A DNA stretch of 5,159 nucleotides from an uncultured beta proteobacterium (GTDB lineage: Bacteria > Pseudomonadota > Gammaproteobacteria > Burkholderiales > Burkholderiaceae_C), in assembly GCA_903928325.1 (NCBI GenBank), contig CAIYQF010000418.1:1-5159 (forward strand), read 5' to 3'. Under the pieces are notes generated by a model. The model saw only the letters and a list, made by a program, of their open reading frames with translations, was not told the DNA's origin and searched no databases. Shown one piece after another: positions 1 to 5,159 of the stretch; positions within the stretch are counted from its first letter, which is position 1, and each line of letters begins with the position of its first letter. The translations under genes were made by a program, and so were the position numbers.

Positions 1-717
1 AAGGCGTTTGACATTGCCATCCAGACCGGGGCCATTTTTGCTGTCGTGCTGGTGTACTGGCAAAAAATCCGTGACACCGTGCTGGCTTTGCCCACCCAGG
101 CGCGGGCGCAGGGCTTTGCCTTGAATGTCTTGATTGCCTTTCTGCCCGCCGTGGTGCTGGGTCTGTTGTTTGGCAAGGTTATCAAGGCGCATTTGTTTAC
201 GCCCGAGGTGGTGGCCACCACCTTTATTTTGGGTGGCTTTGTTATTTTGTGGGCTGAACGGCGGCAGCTGCAGGCCCAAGACGTAGCCACAGGCACGTTT
301 GCCCGCATCAGCAGCGTCGACGATATGGGGCCTCTGGACGCGCTCAAGGTTGGCTTGGTGCAATGCCTGGCCATGGTGCCGGGTACCAGCCGCAGTGGCG
401 CCACCATCATTGGAGGCATGTTGCTGGGCCTGTCGCGCAAAGCGGCAACCGACTTTTCTTTCTTCTTGGCCATACCCACGCTCATAGGCGCCGGGGTCTA
501 TAGCCTGTACAAGGAGCGCGCCCTGCTCAGTCTGGATGACATACCCTTGTTTGCCGTGGGCTTGGTGTTTTCATTTATCAGCGCCTGGGCGTGCGTGCGT
601 TGGCTCTTGCGCTTTGTGTCCACCCACAGCTTTATTGGTTTTGCCTACTACCGCATTGCCTTTGGCGTGGTGGTGCTGGCTACGGCCTGGAGCGGCGTGG
701 TTACCTGGGCGCCTTAA
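1..717 (+). CDS. uppP: Undecaprenyl-diphosphatase (UppP/BacA), 5' end missing
   Basis: The reading frame is open from base 1 and ends at TAA 715-717, giving 238 visible residues. The family is usually about 270-280 residues, so roughly the first 35-40 are outside the window, including the N-terminal glutamate-rich catalytic motif. The GTG at 46-48 is internal, because homologous sequence (FDIAIQTGAIFAVVL) lies upstream of it. The family motif PGTSRSGAT is encoded at 379-405; its Ser and Arg are known to belong to the active site. The rest is a run of hydrophobic helices typical of this inner-membrane protein. UppP dephosphorylates undecaprenyl pyrophosphate to recycle the lipid carrier for peptidoglycan and other envelope glycans, and its overexpression gives bacitracin resistance. 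No defect is visible. Its last 17 bases overlap the convergent TPR gene. Identity is very likely; regulation is not visible because the promoter is outside the window. Confidence 0.95.
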   Translation, partial: KAFDIAIQTGAIFAVVLVYWQKIRDTVLALPTQARAQGFALNVLIAFLPAVVLGLLFGKVIKAHLFTPEVVATTFILGGFVILWAERRQLQAQDVATGTFARISSVDDMGPLDALKVGLVQCLAMVPGTSRSGATIIGGMLLGLSRKAATDFSFFLAIPTLIGAGVYSLYKERALLSLDDIPLFAVGLVFSFISAWACVRWLLRFVSTHSFIGFAYYRIAFGVVVLATAWSGVVTWAP

Positions 718-2656
718 GGCCTGGGCGCGTTGCGCCCAAGTCGCGCGCCAGCGCTTGCAGCGGCGCGCCCCACTGGAGCCGCTGCTGTTGCCGGTACAGG
801 CGAAGCGTAGGGTACCAAGGGCTGTCGCTGCGCCCCAGTTGCCAGCGCCAGTCGGGCGTGAAGGGCAGCAGCAGGCTGGTCGCCAGCCCCATGGCGCCCG
901 CCAGGTGCGCCACCGCCGTGTCGACGCACACCACGTGGTCCAGGCAAGCCAGCAGCGCAGCGGTGTCGGCAAAGTCGCTCAGCCCGTGGCCCATTTGCAG
1001 GATATGCAGGTTGGCTTGCAGCGTGGCGGCGTCGCCAGCCGTGGGCACTTTTTGCAAAGCCACGTACTGGCAGCTTTGCGGCAGGTGCGCCAGCAGCTCG
1101 GCCAAGGGCAGGCTGCGGTTGTGGTCGTTGGCGTATGTGCTGCTGCCGCGCCAGACGATGCCCACACGCGGCAGCCGCTCCAGGGCCTGAGTTGTGGCGT
1201 TTTCCAGTGTGGCTTGCCATTGCGCGCGCAACCCGCCGTCGGCTGCCAAATAGGCGCCCTGGGCGTTGGGAAGTAGCGTGTCGAGGGGTGCCGCTTGGCC
1301 CTTGGGGGCGTTATTACGGTAAGTTTGCACGGCCAGCGGCAGGCTCATCAGCGGGCAATGCAGGTCAAAGTTGCCACGCGCTTGGCCCTGCACCAGCAAC
1401 TGGTCCACACCGTCGAGTCCCTGCAGCAGGCGGTTCAGCGGCTGGGGCACCTCCAGCAGCACGCGCGCCCCCCAGCTGCGCAGCAGTTCAGCGTAGCGGC
1501 AAAACATCAGCGTGTCGCCCAGCCCCTGTTCGGCGTGCAGCAGCAGCGTCTTTCCAGCCAGCGCCTTGGTGCCCAGCCACAGCGGCTCGGTAAAAACCGG
1601 CGCGCTTGGGCCCTGATTGCGCGCATGCCAGCGCCATTCATACAGAGGCAGGCCTTGCGCCAAATCGCCGCCCAAGAGCAGTGCCAAAGCCTTGTTCCAG
1701 TGCGCCTCGGGGTAGTCTGGTTGGGCCTGGAGGGCGCGGTCGTAGCTGCCGATGGCGGCGTTGAGCTGCTGCAGCTCATGCAGCACCGTGCCCCGGTTGT
1801 AGTGGGCGTGCGCGGCCTGACCGTCCAGCGCAATAGCGCGGTCGTAGCTGACGATGGCATGGCCCAGGCGCCCCAGCTTTTGCAATGCCACGCCCCGGTT
1901 GGAGTGCGCCTGCACATAGCCCGCTTGTAAGGCCAGGGCGTGGTCGTAGGCGGCCACGGCGTCCTCGTACTGGTGCAGGTCGCGCAAGGCGTTGCCCAGG
2001 TTGTAGTGGTGCTGGGCCGATGTGGGTTGCAAGACCACGGCGCGCTGCGCACTGGCCAGGGCCGCGTCGTATTGGCCCAAAACCCCCAGCGCCACGCCCC
2101 GGTTGGAGTGGGCGTCAGGGTGATCCGGGGCGAGCGCCAGGGCCTGGTCGTAGCGCTGCACGGCGGCCGGCCATTGTCCCAGCGCTTGGAGCACCGCGCC
2201 ACTGTTGATCAGTGTAGGCACCGACGTTGGCGCCAAGGCCAAGGCCGCTTCGTAACTGGCCCATGCCAGGTCGTAAGCGCGCTGCTGGTGGCGCGCCACC
2301 CCCTGATTGAAGTGCGCTGTGGCAGACGCGGGGTCCAGCGCCACCGCCCGGTCCAAGTCGTGCAACGCGCGGGCCATGTCCGCCAGTGCCTGCCAGGCCA
2401 GCCCCCGGTTGGCGTAAAAGTCGGCCCGCTCGGGCTGCAGCGCCAAGGCGCGGTCCATCAGGCCGATGGCGCGCTGCGCCTGGCCCTGTTGCAAGGCTGC
2501 AACGCCCAGTAGATGCAAAGCGTCGGCGTTGTCTGCTTGCGCGGACAAGACGCTTTCGCACCAGGCGACGGCAGCGTCCGGATGGCCTTGGGCCAGCAGC
2601 CGACCGGCCTGCGCAAGTTGTTGCGACGCGTCGGGTAAATCAGTCTTGCCTGGCAT
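701..2656 (-). CDS. TPR-repeat protein with C-terminal GT9/heptosyltransferase-like domain
   Basis: This is a 651-residue protein starting at ATG 2656-2654 (MPGKTDLPDASQ) and ending at TAA 703-701. The frame stays open for 67 more codons upstream, but that part lies inside the hydrolase gene in another frame, so this start is preferred; a weak GAAGG lies 14 bases before it. Residues 10-349 are ten consecutive 34-residue TPR units with the usual pattern (G at position 8, A at 20, YD-ALAL-P at the end). Residues about 357-651 resemble a GT-B fold of the GT9/heptosyltransferase type: a Gly-rich loop HAEQGLGDTLMF (374-385), VGIVWRGSS (498-506), and VDTAVAHLAGAMG (578-590), which resembles the family's D-[TS]-G-x-x-H motif. 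No signal peptide or membrane segment is seen, so it is probably cytoplasmic. The likely role is sugar transfer to protein or glycan, with TPRs binding the acceptor, by analogy with TPR-linked glycosyltransferases. Donor and acceptor cannot be told. It is the last gene of the hydrolase operon, 17 bases after it. Confidence 0.85.
   Translation of the reverse strand: MPGKTDLPDASQQLAQAGRLLAQGHPDAAVAWCESVLSAQADNADALHLLGVAALQQGQAQRAIGLMDRALALQPERADFYANRGLAWQALADMARALHDLDRAVALDPASATAHFNQGVARHQQRAYDLAWASYEAALALAPTSVPTLINSGAVLQALGQWPAAVQRYDQALALAPDHPDAHSNRGVALGVLGQYDAALASAQRAVVLQPTSAQHHYNLGNALRDLHQYEDAVAAYDHALALQAGYVQAHSNRGVALQKLGRLGHAIVSYDRAIALDGQAAHAHYNRGTVLHELQQLNAAIGSYDRALQAQPDYPEAHWNKALALLLGGDLAQGLPLYEWRWHARNQGPSAPVFTEPLWLGTKALAGKTLLLHAEQGLGDTLMFCRYAELLRSWGARVLLEVPQPLNRLLQGLDGVDQLLVQGQARGNFDLHCPLMSLPLAVQTYRNNAPKGQAAPLDTLLPNAQGAYLAADGGLRAQWQATLENATTQALERLPRVGIVWRGSSTYANDHNRSLPLAELLAHLPQSCQYVALQKVPTAGDAATLQANLHILQMGHGLSDFADTAALLACLDHVVCVDTAVAHLAGAMGLATSLLLPFTPDWRWQLGRSDSPWYPTLRLYRQQQRLQWGAPLQALARDLGATRPGLKAPR
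722..738. other. Hairpin just after uppP stop
   Basis: TGGGCGC (722-728) and GCGCCCA (732-738) form a perfect 7-bp GC-rich stem with a 3-base loop, starting four bases after the uppP stop. It lacks a following T-run, so it is not a canonical intrinsic terminator. It also lies within the last codons of the opposing TPR gene. It could stabilise the uppP mRNA end or assist termination, but chance in GC-rich coding DNA is possible. Confidence 0.4.
1610..2629 (-). repeat. Ten tandem 102-bp TPR-coding units
   Basis: The stretch encodes exactly ten 34-codon TPR units without insertions (10 x 102 = 1020 bases). Most units are diverged at the DNA level, but some keep long identical blocks. GCCACGCCCCGGTTGGAGTG occurs at 1887-1906 and again at 2091-2110, exactly 204 bases (two units) apart, encoding HSNRGVA in both. 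GTCGTAGCTG-like blocks also recur near the YDRA segments. This suggests duplication of unit pairs within the gene. Confidence 0.85.
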
Positions 2657-2673
2657 TGCGATCGACCCGGCCT

Positions 2674-3477
2674 TCAGGCACCCATGTTGCGCAACGAGGC
2701 CTCGATCGCGGCGGCGGTAGCGAGTGGCTTTTCCATGGGGAAGAGGTGCGTGCCGTCGAGCATCATGGTGCGGCCCTTGGTCATTTGCTCGGTCATTCCC
2801 ATTCCCACGCGGCGCATCTCGACCGACTGGCGCGCGCCAATAAAGCTCACCGGGCACTTCAGCGGGTGGCGTTTGAACAGGCGGTCCAGGTTGTCGGGAA
2901 TGGTGTTGTAAATCTGCGTTTCAATGTCGCGGTCAAACGCCAGCACCCACTTGCCCTCGTGCTCCACGGTGCCGCACGCGATGTAGTCGTGCAAGACCTC
3001 GTCGGACCACCTGGCAAAGGCCTTTTTGTGGCGAAAGTGCTCCCACGCCGCCGCCTGGTCGGGCCAGCTGTTGCGCCGCTTGTGGCTGACCGCGCCAGGC
3101 GAGAGGGAGCCCACCAGTTGGGTGCCCTTGATCATGCCCAGCGCCGTCGAGCGCCACCCGCCCAGGAGGGGCGCGTCAATCAGCACCACGCCGCGGGCCA
3201 GGTGCGGATGGCGCGCAGCCGCCATCAGGCTCAAAAAGCCGCCCAGCGAGTGTCCTACCAGCCACACCGGCGCGCCCGTCTTGTCGACGGTTTGTTGCGC
3301 AAAATCGGCCACCTGATCGACCAAGCAGTTCCAGTTATTGTCCACCGGGTAATGCGGGTCGTGGCCCAGCTTGTCAATGGCCTTGACGCTAAAGCCGCGT
3401 GCCCGCAAGTGCTTAAACAGCACCTTGTAGGTGCCCGCCGGAAAGCTGTTGCCGTGGGAAAAAATGACCGGGGTCAT
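2674..3477 (-). CDS. Alpha/beta-fold hydrolase
   Basis: This is a 267-residue protein, ATG 3477-3475 to TGA 2676-2674. It shows alpha/beta-hydrolase hallmarks: an N-terminal HG oxyanion element (SHGNSFPAG, residues 7-15), the nucleophile elbow GHSLGG (75-80, Ser77), and a C-terminal catalytic-type His in DGTHLFPMEKP (His244). The acid residue is less clear; Asp101 or Glu220 are candidates. The length is normal for the superfamily and no signal peptide is visible, so it is probably cytosolic. The substrate cannot be told; esterase, lipase-like or C-C hydrolase activity are all possible. The gene starts 10 bases after the Anbu stop and has no clear Shine-Dalgarno, so translation is probably coupled to Anbu. 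The TPR-GT gene follows after 17 bases. Family call is firm; function is unknown. Confidence 0.9.
   Translation of the reverse strand: MTPVIFSHGNSFPAGTYKVLFKHLRARGFSVKAIDKLGHDPHYPVDNNWNCLVDQVADFAQQTVDKTGAPVWLVGHSLGGFLSLMAAARHPHLARGVVLIDAPLLGGWRSTALGMIKGTQLVGSLSPGAVSHKRRNSWPDQAAAWEHFRHKKAFARWSDEVLHDYIACGTVEHEGKWVLAFDRDIETQIYNTIPDNLDRLFKRHPLKCPVSFIGARQSVEMRRVGMGMTEQMTKGRTMMLDGTHLFPMEKPLATAAAIEASLRNMGA
3459..3477 (-). promoter_or_regulatory. Small hairpin over the hydrolase start codon
   Basis: On the - strand the hydrolase begins ATGACC-CC-GGTCAT (3477-3464), a perfect inverted repeat followed by five more T (3463-3459). The usable stem is about 5 bp with a 4-base loop, and it includes the ATG. 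It could hide the start codon until a ribosome arrives from Anbu. The stem is weak, and the T-run also encodes the conserved VIFSHG strand, so coding constraint may explain it. Confidence 0.3.
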
Positions 3478-3487
3478 GGCGCTGCCA

Positions 3488-4315
3488 CTAGATCAGCTTC
3501 TCTTGCGGGGTGCTGATCTTTTTTAGGGGCAGGTTGCGCTGCGAGTGCAAGCGCAGCGGCACCTCGGTGGGGCCGCCGTTCCACAAGGGATCTTCGATGC
3601 TGTCAAACACCTCGCGCAGTTTTTGCCCCCAGCTGTTGTGCAGCATTTTGAAATAGGGGTTGTTGTCGTCGATGCAGACGATTTTGTCGGTGCTAAAGCT
3701 GTTGGCCTCGTACACCACCATGTCCAGCGGCAAGCCCACGGACAAATTGGACTTCAGGGTCGAGTCCATGGACACCAACGCGCACTTGGCCGCTTCTTCC
3801 AGGGGGGTGTTTGGCGTAATCACGCGGTCCAGCACCGGCTTGCCGTATTTGGACTCACCAATTTGGAAGTAGGGCGTCTCGGGCGTGGCCTCGATAAAGT
3901 TGCCCGCCGAATACACCTGAAACAAGCGCATGCCCTCGCCGGCAATCTGCCCGCCAAAAATCAGGGACACATTGAACTCCATGCCCGCCTGCTTGAGCGA
4001 CTCGGCGTCGCGCTGGTACACCCTCCGAATGGCCGAGCCCAGCACGCGTGCGGCGTCAAACATGCTGGTGGCGTTCCAGATGGTGGTGCCAGCGGCGTCG
4101 CCGTTTTCCTTGAGCTGCTCGACCTGCAATATCTCGCGCACCGACTGCGCAATGCTCAGGTTGCCCGCCGACAGCAGCACCATGAAACGGTCGCCCGGCT
4201 TTTCGTAGACGATCATCTTGCGAAAGGTGTTGATCTGATCCAGACCCGCGTTGGTGCGAGAGTCGGAAAGAAACACCAGGCCGGCGTTGAGTTTGATGGC
4301 GACGCAATAAGTCAT
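3488..4315 (-). CDS. anbu: Anbu-type proteasome-like peptidase
   Basis: This is a 275-residue protein, ATG 4315-4313 to TAG 3490-3488. The start is fixed: an in-frame TGA lies eight codons upstream (4339-4337) with no other start codon between, and Met-Thr is what the family needs, since Met removal exposes the N-terminal nucleophile Thr. The Ntn-hydrolase triad is in place: Thr2, Asp18 (SDSRTNAG) and Lys33 (TFRKM), equal to mature Thr1, Asp17 and Lys32. Other blocks typical of Anbu (COG3484) are LLSAGNLSIAQSV, YSAGNFIEATPETPYFQIG and DSTLKSNLSVGLPLDMVVYE. About 30-40 residues at the C-terminus after the last recognisable block look like a poorly conserved tail. Anbu proteins are distant relatives of HslV and proteasome beta subunits and form self-assembled rings without a known dedicated ATPase; their substrates are not well defined. 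The usual partner genes (ATP-grasp, alpha-E, transglutaminase-like) are not in this window. No good Shine-Dalgarno precedes the ATG; the leader is C-rich. Confidence 0.92.
   Translation of the reverse strand: MTYCVAIKLNAGLVFLSDSRTNAGLDQINTFRKMIVYEKPGDRFMVLLSAGNLSIAQSVREILQVEQLKENGDAAGTTIWNATSMFDAARVLGSAIRRVYQRDAESLKQAGMEFNVSLIFGGQIAGEGMRLFQVYSAGNFIEATPETPYFQIGESKYGKPVLDRVITPNTPLEEAAKCALVSMDSTLKSNLSVGLPLDMVVYEANSFSTDKIVCIDDNNPYFKMLHNSWGQKLREVFDSIEDPLWNGGPTEVPLRLHSQRNLPLKKISTPQEKLI
3490..3524 (+). terminator. Intrinsic-terminator-like hairpin facing the + strand
   Basis: AGATCAGC (3490-3497) and GCTGATCT (3512-3519) form a perfect 8-bp stem with a 14-base loop, followed by T at 3520-3524 (six T in a row from 3519). 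Read on the + strand this has the form of a rho-independent terminator. No + strand gene ends nearby; it sits over the last codons of the - strand Anbu gene. On the - strand it has an A-run before the stem and none of the T-run needed after it. It may stop antisense or uppP read-through transcription, or act as an mRNA hairpin between Anbu and the hydrolase. Confidence 0.5.
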
Positions 4316-4392
4316 GGATGGGCAACAGAGGGGGAGTCAGGGGCTTGTCGGCCCATTATCGGTGCACCGGGCCGCCCCACGGGCTTAGCGGG
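4316..4392. other. Intergenic region before anbu, with possible promoter elements
   Basis: This 77-base gap is the only real non-coding space in the - strand cluster. It holds a -10-like GATAAT on the - strand (4360-4355), a 10-bp palindrome CGGTGCACCG (4360-4369) touching it, and an inverted repeat CGGCCC/GGGCCG (4349-4354, 4369-4374) around both. I see no -35 box at the right spacing, so an anbu promoter is only a possibility. Read-through from mutS is the alternative. Confidence 0.3.
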
Positions 4393-4551
4393 TTACCCGT
4401 GTGGCGCCTGGGGCGCCACAAAGCCCCGGCACACCGCCGCCAGCTTGTTACCGTCCGGGTCGCGCACATAGGCGGCGTAAAAGTCGGGGTTGTACTGGGG
4501 CCGCAGGCCGGGTGCCCCGTCGCTGGTGCCGAGACACACGCAGGTAAACAT
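4393..4551 (-). pseudogene. Internally deleted VOC (glyoxalase/bleomycin-resistance fold) gene, 52 codons
   Basis: The frame runs from ATG 4551-4549 to TAA 4395-4393. Residues 1-11 (MFTCVCLGTSD) look like the start of a VOC-family protein. Residues 12-44 (GAPGLRPQY, then YAAYVRDPDGNKLAAVCRG) look like its C-terminal end, including the DPDGN turn before the last strand. Full family members are about 120-135 residues, so roughly 75-80 central residues, including most of the metal and substrate site, are missing. The two ends are joined in frame, with no frameshift or stop. A frame with 13 more codons exists upstream, but the strong ribosome binding site fixes the start at 4551. The gene sits 28 bases after mutS and 77 before anbu. 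It is unlikely to be an active enzyme; a small expressed peptide is possible. The call as a VOC remnant is fairly sure; the deletion itself is inferred. Confidence 0.75.
4400..4420. other. 9-bp stem inverted repeat at the 3' end of the VOC remnant
   Basis: TGTGGCGCC (4400-4408) and GGCGCCACA (4412-4420) form a perfect 9-bp stem with a 3-base loop. On the - strand it precedes the VOC stop and is followed by a second, overlapping inverted repeat CGGGT/ACCCG (4389-4393, 4395-4399) that includes the stop codon. There is no T-run. It may act as an mRNA stabiliser or a weak, rho-assisted terminator separating mutS/VOC from anbu. Confidence 0.45.
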
Positions 4552-4555
4552 CGAA

Positions 4556-4564
4556 CCCTCCTTT
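4556..4564 (-). promoter_or_regulatory. Strong Shine-Dalgarno of the VOC remnant
   Basis: AAAGGAGGG (4564-4556) lies four bases before the ATG at 4551 and is nearly a full anti-SD match. It is by far the best ribosome binding site in the window, and it decides the start of the 52-codon frame. Its survival means the shortened gene is probably still translated if transcribed. Confidence 0.8.
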
Positions 4565-4579
4565 AGAATCGGTGCGCGT

Positions 4580-5159
4580 TCAGCGCCCACTCAGCGCCTT
4601 AAGCTGGTAAATCGCGTCCATGGCCTCGCGCGGGCTCATGGCGTCGGGGTTGAGCGCGGCGACTGCTGCTTCTATGGCGCTGGGGGCGGCCACTGCTTCC
4701 AGGGGCGCGGCGGCGAACAGGTCAACCTGCGCGCGGGATGCGGTGGACTGGGCCTCCAGTGCGTCCAGCGTGCGCCGCGCCTGGTTCAGCACGGCGGCGG
4801 GCATGCCGGCCAGGCGCGCCACCTGCACGCCGTAGCTGCGGCTGGCTGGCCCCGGCTCGATGGCGTGCAAGAACACGATGTCGCGGCCGGACTCGGCGGC
4901 GCTCACGTGCACATTCACCGCGCTGTGGTGGCTGGCCGGGAATTCGGTGAGTTCAAAGTAGTGGGTTGCAAACAGGCAAAAGGCCTGGGTTTTGTCGTGC
5001 AGCTGGGTGGCAATGGCGCTGGCCAGGGCCAGGCCGTCAAAGGTGGAGGTGCCGCGCCCGATCTCGTCCATCAACACCAAAGAATGCGGCGTGGCGCTGT
5101 GCAAAATTTGCGCGGCCTCGGTCATCTCCAGCATAAAGGTCGATTGGGCGTTGGCCAGA
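4580..5159 (-). CDS. mutS: DNA mismatch repair protein MutS, C-terminal part
   Basis: The frame enters from the right edge (first full codon 5158-5156, LANAQSTFMLEMTEAA) and ends at TGA 4582-4580, showing 192 residues of a protein normally about 850-880 long. The ATG at 5134 is internal. Visible are the Walker B region LVLMDEIGRGTSTFDG (ABC-type ATPase signature), the FATHYFEL segment with its conserved His, and the helix-turn-helix dimer region SYGVQVARLAGMP. Near the C-terminus is QVDLF (4715-4729), which fits the beta-clamp binding motif. In the final PDAMSPRE segment, Asp and Arg sit where E. coli MutS has the tetramer residues Asp835 and Arg840. MutS binds mismatches and recruits MutL. 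The end of the protein appears intact. The VOC remnant starts 28 bases downstream on the same strand, so co-transcription is plausible. Confidence 0.97.
   Translation of the reverse strand, partial: LANAQSTFMLEMTEAAQILHSATPHSLVLMDEIGRGTSTFDGLALASAIATQLHDKTQAFCLFATHYFELTEFPASHHSAVNVHVSAAESGRDIVFLHAIEPGPASRSYGVQVARLAGMPAAVLNQARRTLDALEAQSTASRAQVDLFAAAPLEAVAAPSAIEAAVAALNPDAMSPREAMDAIYQLKALSGR

Noticed and set aside
536..1276. Long + strand open frame (246 codons) running from uppP into the TPR gene region
   Set aside because: It is antisense to the well-supported TPR-GT gene, has an Arg/Ala/Pro/Gln-rich composition typical of GC-rich shadow frames, and matches no family I recognise.
1610..2629. 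Periodic direct repeats considered as a CRISPR or other non-coding array
   Set aside because: The period is exactly 102 bases in frame and translates to canonical 34-residue TPR units, so it is protein-coding.
2657..2857. 67-codon N-terminal extension of the TPR-GT gene
   Set aside because: It overlaps the hydrolase C-terminus in another frame, is rich in Arg, Asp and His without TPR pattern, and the ATG at 2656 sits at normal operon spacing.
3383..3411. TTGACG (3383-3388) as a -35 box for an antisense + strand RNA ending at the 3524 terminator
   Set aside because: No -10-like hexamer is found 16-18 bases downstream; TTAAAC at 3413 is too far away.
2386..3516. Long + strand open frame (376 codons) opposite the hydrolase
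   Set aside because: It mirrors the codon structure of the hydrolase and TPR genes, has no recognisable domain and no ribosome binding site; it is a shadow.
4056..4325. 89-codon - strand frame overlapping the anbu start (TTG at 4325)
   Set aside because: It is out of frame with anbu, shows no motif, and would need a rare start without a ribosome binding site.
3545..4471. Long + strand open frame (308 codons) opposite anbu
   Set aside because: Anbu on the - strand has a complete catalytic triad and family motifs; the opposite frame has low-complexity composition and no motif.

Overview
The window is GC-rich, almost fully coding DNA. Protein content and codon style suggest a betaproteobacterium, most likely Burkholderiales and perhaps Comamonadaceae; this is a judgement from the look of UppP, MutS and the Anbu protein, not from a database search. 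Both ends cut through genes. There is no stretch over 300 bases without a gene.

Layout: on the + strand, 1..717 is the 3' part of uppP (undecaprenyl-diphosphatase). Everything else is on the - strand. Read right to left in transcription order, these are the C-terminal end of mutS (4580..5159), a 52-codon internally deleted VOC/glyoxalase-fold gene with an excellent ribosome binding site (4393..4551), an Anbu-type proteasome-like peptidase (3488..4315), an alpha/beta hydrolase (2674..3477), and a 651-residue protein with ten TPR repeats fused to a GT9/heptosyltransferase-like domain (701..2656). The last three genes are separated by only 10 and 17 bases and look like one operon. mutS and the VOC remnant could feed into it by read-through. 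The TPR gene converges on uppP, and the two coding regions overlap by 17 bases.

How the parts may work together: UppP recycles the lipid carrier for cell-envelope glycans. The TPR-GT protein is probably a glycosyltransferase, but the two genes are convergent and only proximity links them. Anbu is usually found beside ATP-grasp, alpha-E and transglutaminase-like genes. Here its visible neighbours are a hydrolase and a TPR-GT protein, which is the most notable context in the window.

Other points of interest are RNA-level structures. An intrinsic-terminator-like hairpin plus T-run faces the + strand, antisense to the operon, at the Anbu/hydrolase junction. A second small hairpin covers the hydrolase start codon. 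Overlapping inverted repeats lie at the 3' end of the VOC remnant. I found no tRNA, rRNA, CRISPR array, insertion sequence or clear new defence system.
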